From positions 1 through 31,493 of the IMG/VR virus record IMGVR_UViG_3300047299_000026: a DNA stretch of 31,493 nt. One strand, given 5' to 3'. Each line of letters begins with the position of its first letter. Position 1 is the stretch's first letter. This document shows positions 15,764 through 22,535 of the stretch, in pieces. Made by a program: the position numbers and the translations under genes. This stretch comes from a virus. A model generated the notes under the pieces. It had not been told where the DNA came from. It made no database searches and worked only from the letters and a program-made list of their open reading frames with translations.

Positions 15764-15789
15764 CTATTAGACCACCAATTTCTAAAATG

Positions 15790-15796
15790 CTAAGTA
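15790..15796 (+). promoter_or_regulatory. Possible variant late box CTAAGTA
   Basis: One mismatch from CTAAATA, on the plus strand, 6 nt before the ATG at 15803. There is no other promoter or Shine-Dalgarno for that gene. A similar CATAAGTA lies 4 nt before the GTG at 5368. Confidence 0.35.
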
Positions 15797-15802
15797 AACG
15801 TG

Positions 15803-16177
15803 ATGGACAACAAGATTAGAGAATTTTTAGAGCGTTTCCCTTTTATGAGCTTAGTGCGATATGGGGATACAGAGCTAGTGGGTATTATACAAAACAGTGA
15901 CAACGTAGTTGTTACTATGTACGTCTACAACCTGCTAAAAGACGATGCTGATAAAGTTGCTTTCATTGAACAAGGGGAAGAATGGTGGTGGGGCTCTAAC
16001 CGTTTGATCCCTATTAATATTGTTCTCAAAGAACCTATGCGCCAATTTACATACGCCCTAAAAACTTATAGCACAAAGGATTTTGAAGTGCTATATGGTC
16101 ATCAAACCAGTCTAGCGAACGTCATAACAAAACGCACCAAACGACGTCAAATCAGTTTGGTGCGTAAAATGCGTTAA
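15803..16177 (+). CDS. Conserved small phage protein with WWW motif, Sm/SH3-like start
   Basis: The frame runs from GTG 15800, but the ATG at 15803 (MDNKIREFLERF) is the better start; 124 residues. The N-terminal half (FMSLVRYGDTELVGIIQNS, VVTMYVYNLL) looks like the strand-turn-strand pattern of Sm-like barrels, followed by the striking EEWWWGSNRLIPINI and a basic C-terminus (TKRTKRRQISLVRKMR). I recall proteins with this WWW-SNR-IPI core in T4-like marine phages, with unknown function. It is the second plus-strand gene and overlaps the convergent oxygenase gene by 4 nt at their stops. The basic tail suggests RNA or DNA binding; this is inference. Confidence 0.8.
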   Translation: MDNKIREFLERFPFMSLVRYGDTELVGIIQNSDNVVVTMYVYNLLKDDADKVAFIEQGEEWWWGSNRLIPINIVLKEPMRQFTYALKTYSTKDFEVLYGHQTSLANVITKRTKRRQISLVRKMR

Positions 16178-17031
16178 TCTAAGTTAATGTAATCTGTAGC
16201 TGGATTACTATCAATCCAAAGTTTATCTGTGTCTTGATATTTTGCAATACTTCTATCAAGTAGGTCGACGTATTGGTTAATTTGCTGTGGCGTGGAGAGT
16301 TTGTCTCTCCAGATAAACAGAATTTTTCTAGCTGTTGGTCTCCAAGTACTTGCATGTTTTGTTCTTAGATTGTTCCATGCATAGGAATTTGTGTCCTCTA
16401 ATTTTGGTAAAGGTACATATCCATTGCTGTGTTGTTTAATAGGATCAGTTAGTAGACTCAGAGTTTCTGATATATTAGAGTCAAACAATTTAATACGCAT
16501 TGCCAATGGCATGTCTATCATGCTTGTATGGTCGCGGTGGGGAGGAACTCTATTTGCACTTGACCACATGTTCCATCGAAAGTTTTTTTCACCAATCCAA
16601 GGCATTAGATCGTGTATTTGTTCAAAAATTTCCGGAAACTCTGTATAGATTGATTCTACAATGTTTCGTGTCCAGACTGGGGTCCATGAATTTACATTGC
16701 TGTCAATTGACAGGTAAGTGGATTTTGTTGCGTTAAATGTAGCCGAGCTTAGATCTTCAACTTGCTTACCAGCATGCTTTCCATTCTGGAAAAAGAAAAC
16801 AACAAATTTTTGCAGATCATATGGTTGTATCTTTGGAATATCATATGGAACAAACAGATATTTGCCGTACGTTTTTTCAAGCTCGGTATACAGGGTTTTA
16901 ACTTCAGGAAGTTTACTTAACTCGTGATTTCTTAGTTCAGTTAAATTTTCTTTGGTTTCGGCGATAACGCCACTTTCTTTACGCTCAACGTTTTGTGCAG
17001 TATATGTTGCTTGATTGATTTCAGTACTCAT
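16174..17031 (-). CDS. 2OG-Fe(II) oxygenase superfamily protein
   Basis: The metal triad is readable: H165 and D167 in PPHRDH and a distal H226 in NNLRTKHAS, with R235 (ARKILFIW) placed as the 2-oxoglutarate-binding arginine. Preceding WNMWSSANRVPPHRD and following PLAMRIKLFD are the usual strands of the double-stranded beta-helix; AWNN before the distal His is typical of aspartyl/asparaginyl-hydroxylase-like phage members. The substrate is unknown (protein, nucleobase or cell-surface). A CATAAATA late box lies exactly 5 nt before the ATG and there is no Shine-Dalgarno, so it should be a leaderless late gene. It abuts the replication operon upstream but is regulated differently. Confidence 0.75.
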   Translation of the reverse strand: MSTEINQATYTAQNVERKESGVIAETKENLTELRNHELSKLPEVKTLYTELEKTYGKYLFVPYDIPKIQPYDLQKFVVFFFQNGKHAGKQVEDLSSATFNATKSTYLSIDSNVNSWTPVWTRNIVESIYTEFPEIFEQIHDLMPWIGEKNFRWNMWSSANRVPPHRDHTSMIDMPLAMRIKLFDSNISETLSLLTDPIKQHSNGYVPLPKLEDTNSYAWNNLRTKHASTWRPTARKILFIWRDKLSTPQQINQYVDLLDRSIAKYQDTDKLWIDSNPATDYINLD

Positions 17032-17036
17032 GCAAA

Positions 17037-17044
17037 TATTTATG
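17037..17044 (-). promoter_or_regulatory. Late promoter box CATAAATA
   Basis: CATAAATA, 5 nt (TTTGC), then the ATG at 17031. Same spacing as the boxes at 1384, 15757 and 28970. Confidence 0.75.
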
Positions 17045-17049
17045 AGCAG

Positions 17050-17628
17050 TTATGACCCAAGTTGTTCGCAAATTACATTCATTTGAGCAACAATAGCAAC
17101 TGCATAAGCAATTGCGTGAGCCTTCTTAAAGTAGTACTCACCATTCTCGGGCTTGGTCCAAACTTCCTTCAGTATCATCGTCCATGATTTCCCAATCAGA
17201 TAACGTTTGGCCGGGCGAATCATTGCAAGGACGGCAGCTAATTGTTCCACGGAAGTGGGGCAAGTCTTCTTCAGAACATCCCCATGCCCGTTCAAATGAA
17301 ATAACAGATTTACAAAGTCGTCTTGCTGTAGTAGATCCCATAATGGCTCCTGGTTGGCTAGTTGATCTAAATGCTCTTTGCTTTTAACGCCTTGGTACAA
17401 ACTTACGTTAAGTAAGTCTACTTTGAAAAATCCTAATTCTTCTGCTTGTTGATAATCAAGATCACACCATCCTGTAAAGGGGTTAGTAGGTACAGGATGG
17501 AAGTATACTCCAGTCTTATGCTTTTGTCTATTGCCGTTTGGCATACGTTGCATTGCAGGAACATGATCTAGTAGTTTTAATACTTGTTCACGATCTGCAA
17601 AGTCAATGTCTACGTCAGGTAAGTTCAT
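17050..17628 (-). CDS. Miniature relative of DNA polymerase III alpha palm (DnaE-like), 192 residues
   Basis: The order of motifs follows bacterial DnaE although the protein is about one sixth of its length. LPDVDIDF (3-10) matches the PDxDxDF motif that holds two catalytic aspartates of Pol III alpha (candidates D5 and D7). FFKVDLLNVS (67-76) matches the KFDxLGL motif that holds the third (candidate D71). PLWDLLQQDDFVNLLFHL (95-112) resembles the GDTxGVFQ region, AMIRPAKR (136-142) the ALxRPG motif, and FKKAHAIAYA (168-177) the FNKSHAAAYA motif. PHP, thumb-tip and clamp-binding domains are absent. The role is unknown: residual polymerase, nucleotide- or DNA-binding factor. Starts in a TAATG overlap with the coiled-coil gene and closes the UvsW operon. 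Confidence 0.7.
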   Translation of the reverse strand: MNLPDVDIDFADREQVLKLLDHVPAMQRMPNGNRQKHKTGVYFHPVPTNPFTGWCDLDYQQAEELGFFKVDLLNVSLYQGVKSKEHLDQLANQEPLWDLLQQDDFVNLLFHLNGHGDVLKKTCPTSVEQLAAVLAMIRPAKRYLIGKSWTMILKEVWTKPENGEYYFKKAHAIAYAVAIVAQMNVICEQLGS

Positions 17629-17834
17629 TATTTCTTTTTAAGAGTTGTTTTAACAATGTTTAGTAGATCTTCTTGTTGTTGCTTGATAGCATGTACTTCT
17701 TGTGTCATTTCTTCTAATCGCGCTAACACAATTTCAAGTCGTGCTTCTAGCTTTGCGTAGCGAGCGCCTGCATCATCAGTGTGTTGATCCACAACGCCTG
17801 ACTTTCGTTTTGTTTTATTTTGTTTATCCACCAT
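17628..17834 (-). CDS. Small coiled-coil protein, 68 residues
   Basis: The N-terminus is basic and disordered-looking (MVDKQNKTKRKSG), and residues about 24-64 form a continuous heptad coiled coil (YAKLEARLEIVLARLEEM, then EVHAIKQQQEDLL), ending in KKK. No catalytic motif, no membrane segment. Probably an oligomeric adaptor. It overlaps the 3' end of the zinc-finger gene by 88 nt in another frame and shares TAATG with the DnaE-like gene, so translation is coupled to that gene. The long overlap makes the exact start uncertain; an internal GTG at about residue 14 would shorten it. Confidence 0.7.
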   Translation of the reverse strand: MVDKQNKTKRKSGVVDQHTDDAGARYAKLEARLEIVLARLEEMTQEVHAIKQQQEDLLNIVKTTLKKK

Positions 17835-18439
17835 TTTGTATCCACATGCTTGGTAATTGTATCAATTTGTCCTGGTTCCATTCTGTCTAACAACTGCTGT
17901 GCCGCTTCAGCTGAATAAATGATCCAAGGACTAATACGTCCCATAGTTATCATATTCATTGCTGTAGCCGGTGCAACTTTGTTAAAAAAATCTTGCCACT
18001 TATTGTTTGTACGCTCACCCCAGTCAACCATTGCCAGGATGGTGCGTTCTAATGCACGTTCTGAAGTTTCCTTCTTGGCTGCTTCTTGTACATATAGTTG
18101 ATAAGTGCCGGGCTTTGTCCAATCACTTAATCGAACGCTCATTTTAAAAAGCCAGTTTGTAAACTTTTCGCTTTCTAAAGGACGCAACTCAATCAAGTAG
18201 TTAGCAAATTTTACAAACCCAATATAATCTGCGCTCCTTATGAAATCGTCGACTGTTTTTTCTTTCTTTGTATTGGGACTTACGTACTTCATAAAATCCA
18301 ACCATACGCTAAAAGCAATACGACTTTCAGGTTCATCCTTGTTCATCCATCTGCGCTTGCGCTCGCACATGTGGCTACTTAAAGTGCGCTCACGTGTAAA
18401 TGCCTTTCCGCAGAAGCGACATTGGTAATCCTGTACCAT
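17747..18439 (-). CDS. Zinc-finger protein, possible gp59-like helicase loader
   Basis: Residues 7-24 form a C2HC finger (YQCRFCGKAFT then SSHMC). The rest is all-helical with spaced aromatic residues: WLDFMKYV, FVKFANYLIELR, FTNWLFKM, LSDWTKPGTYQLYVQE. That pattern (F-x-x-F-x-x-YL, then F-x-x-WL, then W-T then Y-x-x-YV) loosely resembles the core of T4 gp59, which loads gp41 on gp32-coated DNA, and the neighbourhood contains gp41, gp61, UvsW and gp62-like genes. The match is by eye and weak; an unrelated DNA-binding protein is possible. Starts in a TAATG overlap with the previous gene. Confidence 0.6.
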   Translation of the reverse strand: MVQDYQCRFCGKAFTRERTLSSHMCERKRRWMNKDEPESRIAFSVWLDFMKYVSPNTKKEKTVDDFIRSADYIGFVKFANYLIELRPLESEKFTNWLFKMSVRLSDWTKPGTYQLYVQEAAKKETSERALERTILAMVDWGERTNNKWQDFFNKVAPATAMNMITMGRISPWIIYSAEAAQQLLDRMEPGQIDTITKHVDTKWWINKIKQNESQALWINTLMMQALATQS

Positions 18440-18930
18440 TATTTAAACAAATCCTTAAGATCTTTATTACCCATGTTTTTGGCAACTGCTATATCCTCTA
18501 ACACATCATTGCCGTTGAGTGCTCGGAACAACTCAATTTCCTCATCATCCATTGAAGGAAACTGTTCAATTAGCCAAGCTGTTAGCTTATCCTTCTTTGC
18601 GCCTTTAGGTGGAATGAACTCATGTCGCATCTTGTGGCCAATACCACATAGTGCAAGAGTGCGCCAACGTAGTTCATCATGGGCACTACCTACTGCAATA
18701 TAATCTAAATTAGACAAGTCGTTGACTGTTGTTAGGTAGTACTCTTGCAGATCCTGGGTGCCTTGCACTTGGCTACCCCAACGCTGTGCCATATAAGTGC
18801 TTAACGCCTTAAGACCTTCATCATCTAACTTACTGTAGTAATCACCTTTACGTAGGTCAACTGCTGCCATTACCTGTTCGATGGGCAGTTGATATTTTGC
18901 TGTAGCAGGAGCTTTCTTTTTAGTAGCCAT
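18439..18930 (-). CDS. Conserved phage protein, candidate clamp-loader small subunit (gp62-like)
   Basis: After a basic N-terminus (MATKKKAPATAK) comes LRKGDYYSKLDDEGLKALSTYMAQRWGS, QEYYLTTVNDLSN, HDELRWRTLALCGIG and HEFIPPKGAKKDK. I remember this pattern (Y-L-x-D-E then YM-x-RW-S, then VN, then H-x-ELxW, then G-x-G-x-x-x-H) from T4-like marine phages. It is helical and of the size of gp62 (187 in T4), which pairs with gp44 to load the sliding clamp; the assignment rests on size, pattern and replication context, not on a decisive motif. It has its own sigma70-like promoter with +1 at or next to the ATG. Confidence 0.6.
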   Translation of the reverse strand: MATKKKAPATAKYQLPIEQVMAAVDLRKGDYYSKLDDEGLKALSTYMAQRWGSQVQGTQDLQEYYLTTVNDLSNLDYIAVGSAHDELRWRTLALCGIGHKMRHEFIPPKGAKKDKLTAWLIEQFPSMDDEEIELFRALNGNDVLEDIAVAKNMGNKDLKDLFK

Positions 18931-18936
18931 GCTTAT

Positions 18937-18965
18937 ATTTTAAAACCAAATTTTGTTTAAGTCAA
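18937..18965 (-). promoter_or_regulatory. Sigma70-like promoter before the gp62-like gene
   Basis: TTGACT (18965-18960), 17-nt spacer, TAAAAT (18942-18937), then 6 nt and the ATG at 18930. It lies across the end of the 168-residue gene. No Shine-Dalgarno is present, so the transcript should be leaderless. Confidence 0.65.
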
Positions 18966-19446
18966 GCACTTCTGGAATTTTGTTTGTTTCTTTGACAAAG
19001 AACGCACACATGGGTTCGGCGCCTTTTTCAAGTGGCACTGCTAACAAGTGACCAAACTTTAACTTAGGCACATACCACTTTACTTCTTGGTAAATGTTAA
19101 CTACTTCAACTCGTTGCCATTCTGGTTTGTATCCATTGATAGGATTAAACACAAACGTAGAGAAGCCACGATCATTGATGCTCATTACGTTAACAACTTC
19201 TGGTTCGCCATGATCTGGTTCGCCAATGACTAATGACCAATCCAATGGCACCTTAACTTCCGTCTTGCCAATGCGTAGTACTGCGGCCGGGCAAGAGAAA
19301 CTTTCCAAGAATACCAATGGTACAAAAATATAATCTACTTCGTTTGGATTTGAATAATCCAATACTCCATAACGCAAGTCTTCATCAATCTCTTCGGGTA
19401 GACGATCCAAATCGTATGACCGATTGTCAACTGTTAAAATGTTCAT
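18940..19446 (-). CDS. Conserved unknown phage protein, 168 residues
   Basis: Beta-rich sequence with motifs I remember from T4-like marine phages but without known function: VPLVFLESFSCPAAVL, KVPLDW, SINDRGFSTFVFNPI, EVKWYVPKLKFGHLLAVPL and CAFFVKE. No catalytic signature is visible. It starts in an ATGA overlap with UvsW and lies in the replication/recombination operon, so it is probably produced early together with UvsW. A fold-level guess (a small beta-barrel or sandwich) is possible, no more. Confidence 0.8.
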   Translation of the reverse strand: MNILTVDNRSYDLDRLPEEIDEDLRYGVLDYSNPNEVDYIFVPLVFLESFSCPAAVLRIGKTEVKVPLDWSLVIGEPDHGEPEVVNVMSINDRGFSTFVFNPINGYKPEWQRVEVVNIYQEVKWYVPKLKFGHLLAVPLEKGAEPMCAFFVKETNKIPEVLDLNKIWF

Positions 19447-20900
19447 TTGTAAGTAACCTTTTCTGTTTGGTATGGATAATTTGCTTCGGTATAGAATTTC
19501 TTCCGCGTAGTGAGGTGACGTTTAGCAAACTTGGCTGTCGAAGTAATGTCCCAAATTTGCACAAAGTCTTTGTCTTGTGCTTTTCTTATCCCGCGGCCAA
19601 TACTTTGAATAACTCGGACAAACGACTTCCCAGGCTCAACAAGTACCAAGTTGAAGATGCGAGGAATATTAATACCAACAGCCGCGACACCATATGTCGC
19701 AACGATAATTTTGTTATCACTTGTAGTGATTTCATCGTACTCATCTTTTCTATCCTTTGATTTCATTGCACCCGATACAAATACGCTGTCGGGTAATCTT
19801 TCTACTAGCATCTTGCCAGTAGCAATACGATCAACAAGAATAAGCGTATTGCCAGCTAAACTGATCGTTTCAACTGTTTTAGCCAGGTGATCTAATCGCT
19901 TTTCATTTGACGTTAGATATGTTAATTCTTCTTGATATGTTTTGTACTCTACTTTGTCATCAAACTGTAGTACCTTGACGTGGCAGTTAGATAATACACC
20001 CATGTCTTGTAATTCGCTAGCCGGTAAACGATGTAGTACTTCGCCTAATGATGCAATAAGACTAATATACTCATGTTCTTCTTTGGGAACAGTACCAGTT
20101 AGTCCCCAACGAATTGGTATGTGTGCAAATGTGCTTGTTAGTAAAGTACGCAACACATCTGCTTTTGCCATGTGAACTTCGTCAACAATAACTGCAATTA
20201 GATCGTCAGTGACTGCTTCAATACCAATTGCGCTTGTGCCTTCTTTGTTCTTTTTAATAAGGCTGTTAATACTTTGCCATGTTGCAATAGTGTGCGTATG
20301 GCCAAGGTCTTTCTCGTCACCAAAATACACGCCAACATCTAATCCCATGTTAACATAGTCAGCATGTGTTTGGCGTACCAGATCCTTATTTGGTACAATA
20401 ACAAGTGTGCGACCAAACGGCTCGCATGTTAAACTTAGTGCCGCGGTCATCAGTGTCTTACCTGCGCCTGTAGCAATCTCTTGTACGCCTTGTGGGTTAG
20501 CAAGATAACGATTGATACAAGCTACTTGGTAGTCGCGAATCTTAATAGGCTGGCCTTCTGCTGGGTGTCCTTTAGGCCAAAGGATATGACTAAACGTGTC
20601 TTCGGTAACTTCAGTAAACTTAATGTTCCAGTTAGGACGCTTGTCATCAATTTCAATTTGCCAGCCTTCCTCATCAAGGATAGGTAGCACTCTATCTAGC
20701 AAGTTTAGATAAGTGGCTCCAGCTGTTGTAAAGAAACCAATCTTGCCGTCCCACCTTCCTAATCGAAAAGCAGGTACATGATATGCATGAGGTAGCATAT
20801 ACTTTAATTTGGTTTCACATTTGCGACGAGTGCTTGGATCAAGGTCATGGAACTTGATATTGACTTCGTCTTTAATTTCTAATCGTGTTATTCCAGGCAT
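19443..20900 (-). CDS. uvsW: UvsW-type recombination DNA helicase (SF2)
   Basis: UvsW unwinds branched DNA and R-loops, reverses forks and helps switch T4 from origin- to recombination-dependent replication. The N-terminal about 95 residues match the UvsW accessory domain (LGRWDGKIGFF), followed by the Q-like IRDYQVACI, Walker A ATGAGKT at 143-149, DEVH at 240-243, GLTGT (motif III), the VSGAMKSKDR box, and motif VI QSIGRGIRK. Length 485 is close to the T4 protein. There is no Shine-Dalgarno; the start at 20900 lies 5 nt after a perfect TATAAT. It heads a multi-gene operon running to the DnaE-like gene. Confidence 0.95.
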   Translation of the reverse strand: MPGITRLEIKDEVNIKFHDLDPSTRRKCETKLKYMLPHAYHVPAFRLGRWDGKIGFFTTAGATYLNLLDRVLPILDEEGWQIEIDDKRPNWNIKFTEVTEDTFSHILWPKGHPAEGQPIKIRDYQVACINRYLANPQGVQEIATGAGKTLMTAALSLTCEPFGRTLVIVPNKDLVRQTHADYVNMGLDVGVYFGDEKDLGHTHTIATWQSINSLIKKNKEGTSAIGIEAVTDDLIAVIVDEVHMAKADVLRTLLTSTFAHIPIRWGLTGTVPKEEHEYISLIASLGEVLHRLPASELQDMGVLSNCHVKVLQFDDKVEYKTYQEELTYLTSNEKRLDHLAKTVETISLAGNTLILVDRIATGKMLVERLPDSVFVSGAMKSKDRKDEYDEITTSDNKIIVATYGVAAVGINIPRIFNLVLVEPGKSFVRVIQSIGRGIRKAQDKDFVQIWDITSTAKFAKRHLTTRKKFYTEANYPYQTEKVTYK

Positions 20901-20905
20901 ATTCT

Positions 20906-20934
20906 ATTATAACACTTTTGTAAGTTGATGTCTA
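20906..20934 (-). promoter_or_regulatory. Sigma70-like promoter for the UvsW operon
   Basis: TAGACA (20934-20929), 17-nt spacer, TATAAT (20911-20906), then 5 nt (AGAAT) and the ATG at 20900. The predicted +1 falls on the start codon. The terminator of the previous unit lies just upstream. Confidence 0.8.
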
Positions 20935-20996
20935 TTCATTAGCTAGATACTTATAGCAAATTAGCCGGTTTTGAAAAAGCAATTTGTCCGTTATGT

Positions 20997-21064
20997 AGAA
21001 AAAGAACAGACTCCGAAGAGTCTGTTCTACCGACATCCATCCACGCAAATAGTCAGCTGTCGGT
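20997..21064 (-). terminator. Rho-independent terminator with UUCG loop, preceded by a second stem
   Basis: On the minus strand an 11-bp stem (arms AGAACAGACTC and GAGTCTGTTCT, 21028-21003) capped by the very stable TTCG loop is followed by TTTTT, a textbook terminator. Immediately upstream, a 7-bp stem ACCGACA/TGTCGGT (21064-21029) encloses a 22-nt loop. Together they close the AAA-HNH-RNA ligase unit. Confidence 0.93.
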
Positions 21065-21070
21065 AAACCG

Positions 21071-22141
21071 TTAACCTCCGTGCTTCAAGAGGTACTTGTT
21101 AGAAATTGCCTTGAACGAAACTGCCTTTTCGTGACACTTGAAAACCAAACCTTCGCGCTCGCATCCAATCATGCCCATAACCGACTTGCCTTCGGCAAAC
21201 TTTAGGATCTGTTCCATGTTAGTAAGACCAAGTGTGTCTGTCAGACGAGCCGAATATGCAAGTACAGGGCAGTGGTTAAGTCCATGTTCTGCAACAAATG
21301 CCTTGCGCTCGCCTGGGGTAAAGTAACGACCAGCATCAATATCGTAAATGTCGTACACAAGGAAATCTTGATTACGCATTTGGTAAATGTTGCCTTGAAT
21401 ACCGTTGCCTACAATTTCACCTTGGATAGCAATGTTACGACCAATGCCAATCAACTTAGCAGGGAGGTTGTACTTGTTTGCGGCACGCCACAGCGAGTTA
21501 TCTGCGTTAGGCTTTAGGTCAAGATTACGCGAACATACACCTACTTCACCGTCACGCATGTACACTGTCATTGACGAGCCTTCCAGCTTTTCGGTAACTT
21601 CCCAATGCAGTTCATCATTAGACAACCATTCAGCAAGTTCAACCTTTAAGTTTTGAATACGCTCTTGGTCAGTCTTGGGAATAACTGACGGGAACATGCC
21701 CTTAACTTCGCCAGCAAGCTCTGCAGGCACCGGTGCTTCGTATTTGACAATGCCAAGCAGTTCAGATACGTCATTGCCTTCAAAAAAGAACTCAGACAAT
21801 TCTTGACCTTCATCAAACTTGCTGTCTTCAAATTTCTCAAAAGCAACCGACAACGGAATCAGTAGTCCTTGTGACAGTTGGCCACGCAACTTCATTGTAC
21901 GCAGACGTTCGCCTTCGACGCCGTCAAACGTTTTGGCATAGTGTCCAGGCTTGGTTAGGAACGGTGCAATAGTAGTAGGAATAAACGAATCAATTTCGCA
22001 ATACACTGCAAGATCACCTGCCGAGTATTCACCCTTTTTAACTACTACCGTCCATCCACCAACAATAGCGCACTCAATTGCATCTGCACCTTCAATGGGC
22101 CGCAGTGCATCAATCTTTCTAATGGTTGCCATCTTACGCAT
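21071..22141 (-). CDS. RNA ligase of the Rnl5 (Deinococcus DraRnl) type
   Basis: An N-terminal OB-like domain (RKIDALRPIEGADAIECAIV, VVVKKGEYSAGDLAVYCEID, LRGQLSQGLLIPLS) precedes a ligase domain, the arrangement of the DraRnl/Rnl5 family. Motif I is EKLEGSS with K185 as the adenylated lysine; IQGEIVG (motif III-like), YDIYD (IIIa), EGLVFK (IV) and VSFKAIS (V) follow in order. It seals RNA ends with ATP, probably repairing cut tRNA or other RNA, which is a common phage answer to host anticodon nucleases; the true substrate is unknown. AAGGAA lies 7 nt before the ATG at 22141. It is the last gene before the UUCG terminator. Confidence 0.88.
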   Translation of the reverse strand: MRKMATIRKIDALRPIEGADAIECAIVGGWTVVVKKGEYSAGDLAVYCEIDSFIPTTIAPFLTKPGHYAKTFDGVEGERLRTMKLRGQLSQGLLIPLSVAFEKFEDSKFDEGQELSEFFFEGNDVSELLGIVKYEAPVPAELAGEVKGMFPSVIPKTDQERIQNLKVELAEWLSNDELHWEVTEKLEGSSMTVYMRDGEVGVCSRNLDLKPNADNSLWRAANKYNLPAKLIGIGRNIAIQGEIVGNGIQGNIYQMRNQDFLVYDIYDIDAGRYFTPGERKAFVAEHGLNHCPVLAYSARLTDTLGLTNMEQILKFAEGKSVMGMIGCEREGLVFKCHEKAVSFKAISNKYLLKHGG

Positions 22142-22150
22142 ATAAATTCC

Positions 22151-22486
22151 TTAAGCAAAAAGTTGTTGTGGTACAGATCCAAACAACGAATACAGTGTCC
22201 TACTTGATGTAGAAGCGACTGCCAGTTTCATATTCTTTTTAGCGGCTTGACTCTTGTAGTAGTCACGAGCAATTCTATTACGGATTGCTCCACGACTGTT
22301 ATTACAGTGAAAGCATGCGGCTACTAAGTTTGAAGGTGATTCAATTTTCTTGTTACGTGGACTAGCCCATTTATCACGCAAGTGTTCAACTGTTGCATGT
22401 TGCAGGGACTTTCTATCTTGATTCATTTCACAATTGCAATAGTAACATTTATTACCTTGCTTTTGAACTAAAGTTAAAAGTGTCAT
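22151..22486 (-). CDS. HNH endonuclease, free-standing, 111 residues
   Basis: The zinc-binding Cys pairs C14-x2-C17 (CYYC) and C58-x2-C61 (CFHC), the EH catalytic pair (ATVEHL, E34-H35) and the N53/H60 region (NLVAACFHCNNSRG) give the standard HNH beta-beta-alpha fold. A basic C-terminus follows. It could be a homing-type nicking enzyme or a phage defence/processing nuclease; the small size and lack of a DNA-recognition module favour the first less strongly. SD AAGGAAC precedes the ATG at 22486. It sits between the AAA+ ATPase and RNA ligase genes in one operon. Confidence 0.9.
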   Translation of the reverse strand: MTLLTLVQKQGNKCYYCNCEMNQDRKSLQHATVEHLRDKWASPRNKKIESPSNLVAACFHCNNSRGAIRNRIARDYYKSQAAKKNMKLAVASTSSRTLYSLFGSVPQQLFA

Positions 22487-22535
22487 AACAGTTCCTTAAC
22501 AAACAGGACTTATTGGCATTGCCTGTTTTGGTAAC

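Noticed and set aside
21029-21064. tRNA-like structure after the RNA ligase gene
   Set aside because: Only a 7-bp stem with a 22-nt loop and a terminator hairpin; no cloverleaf arms, T loop or CCA end.
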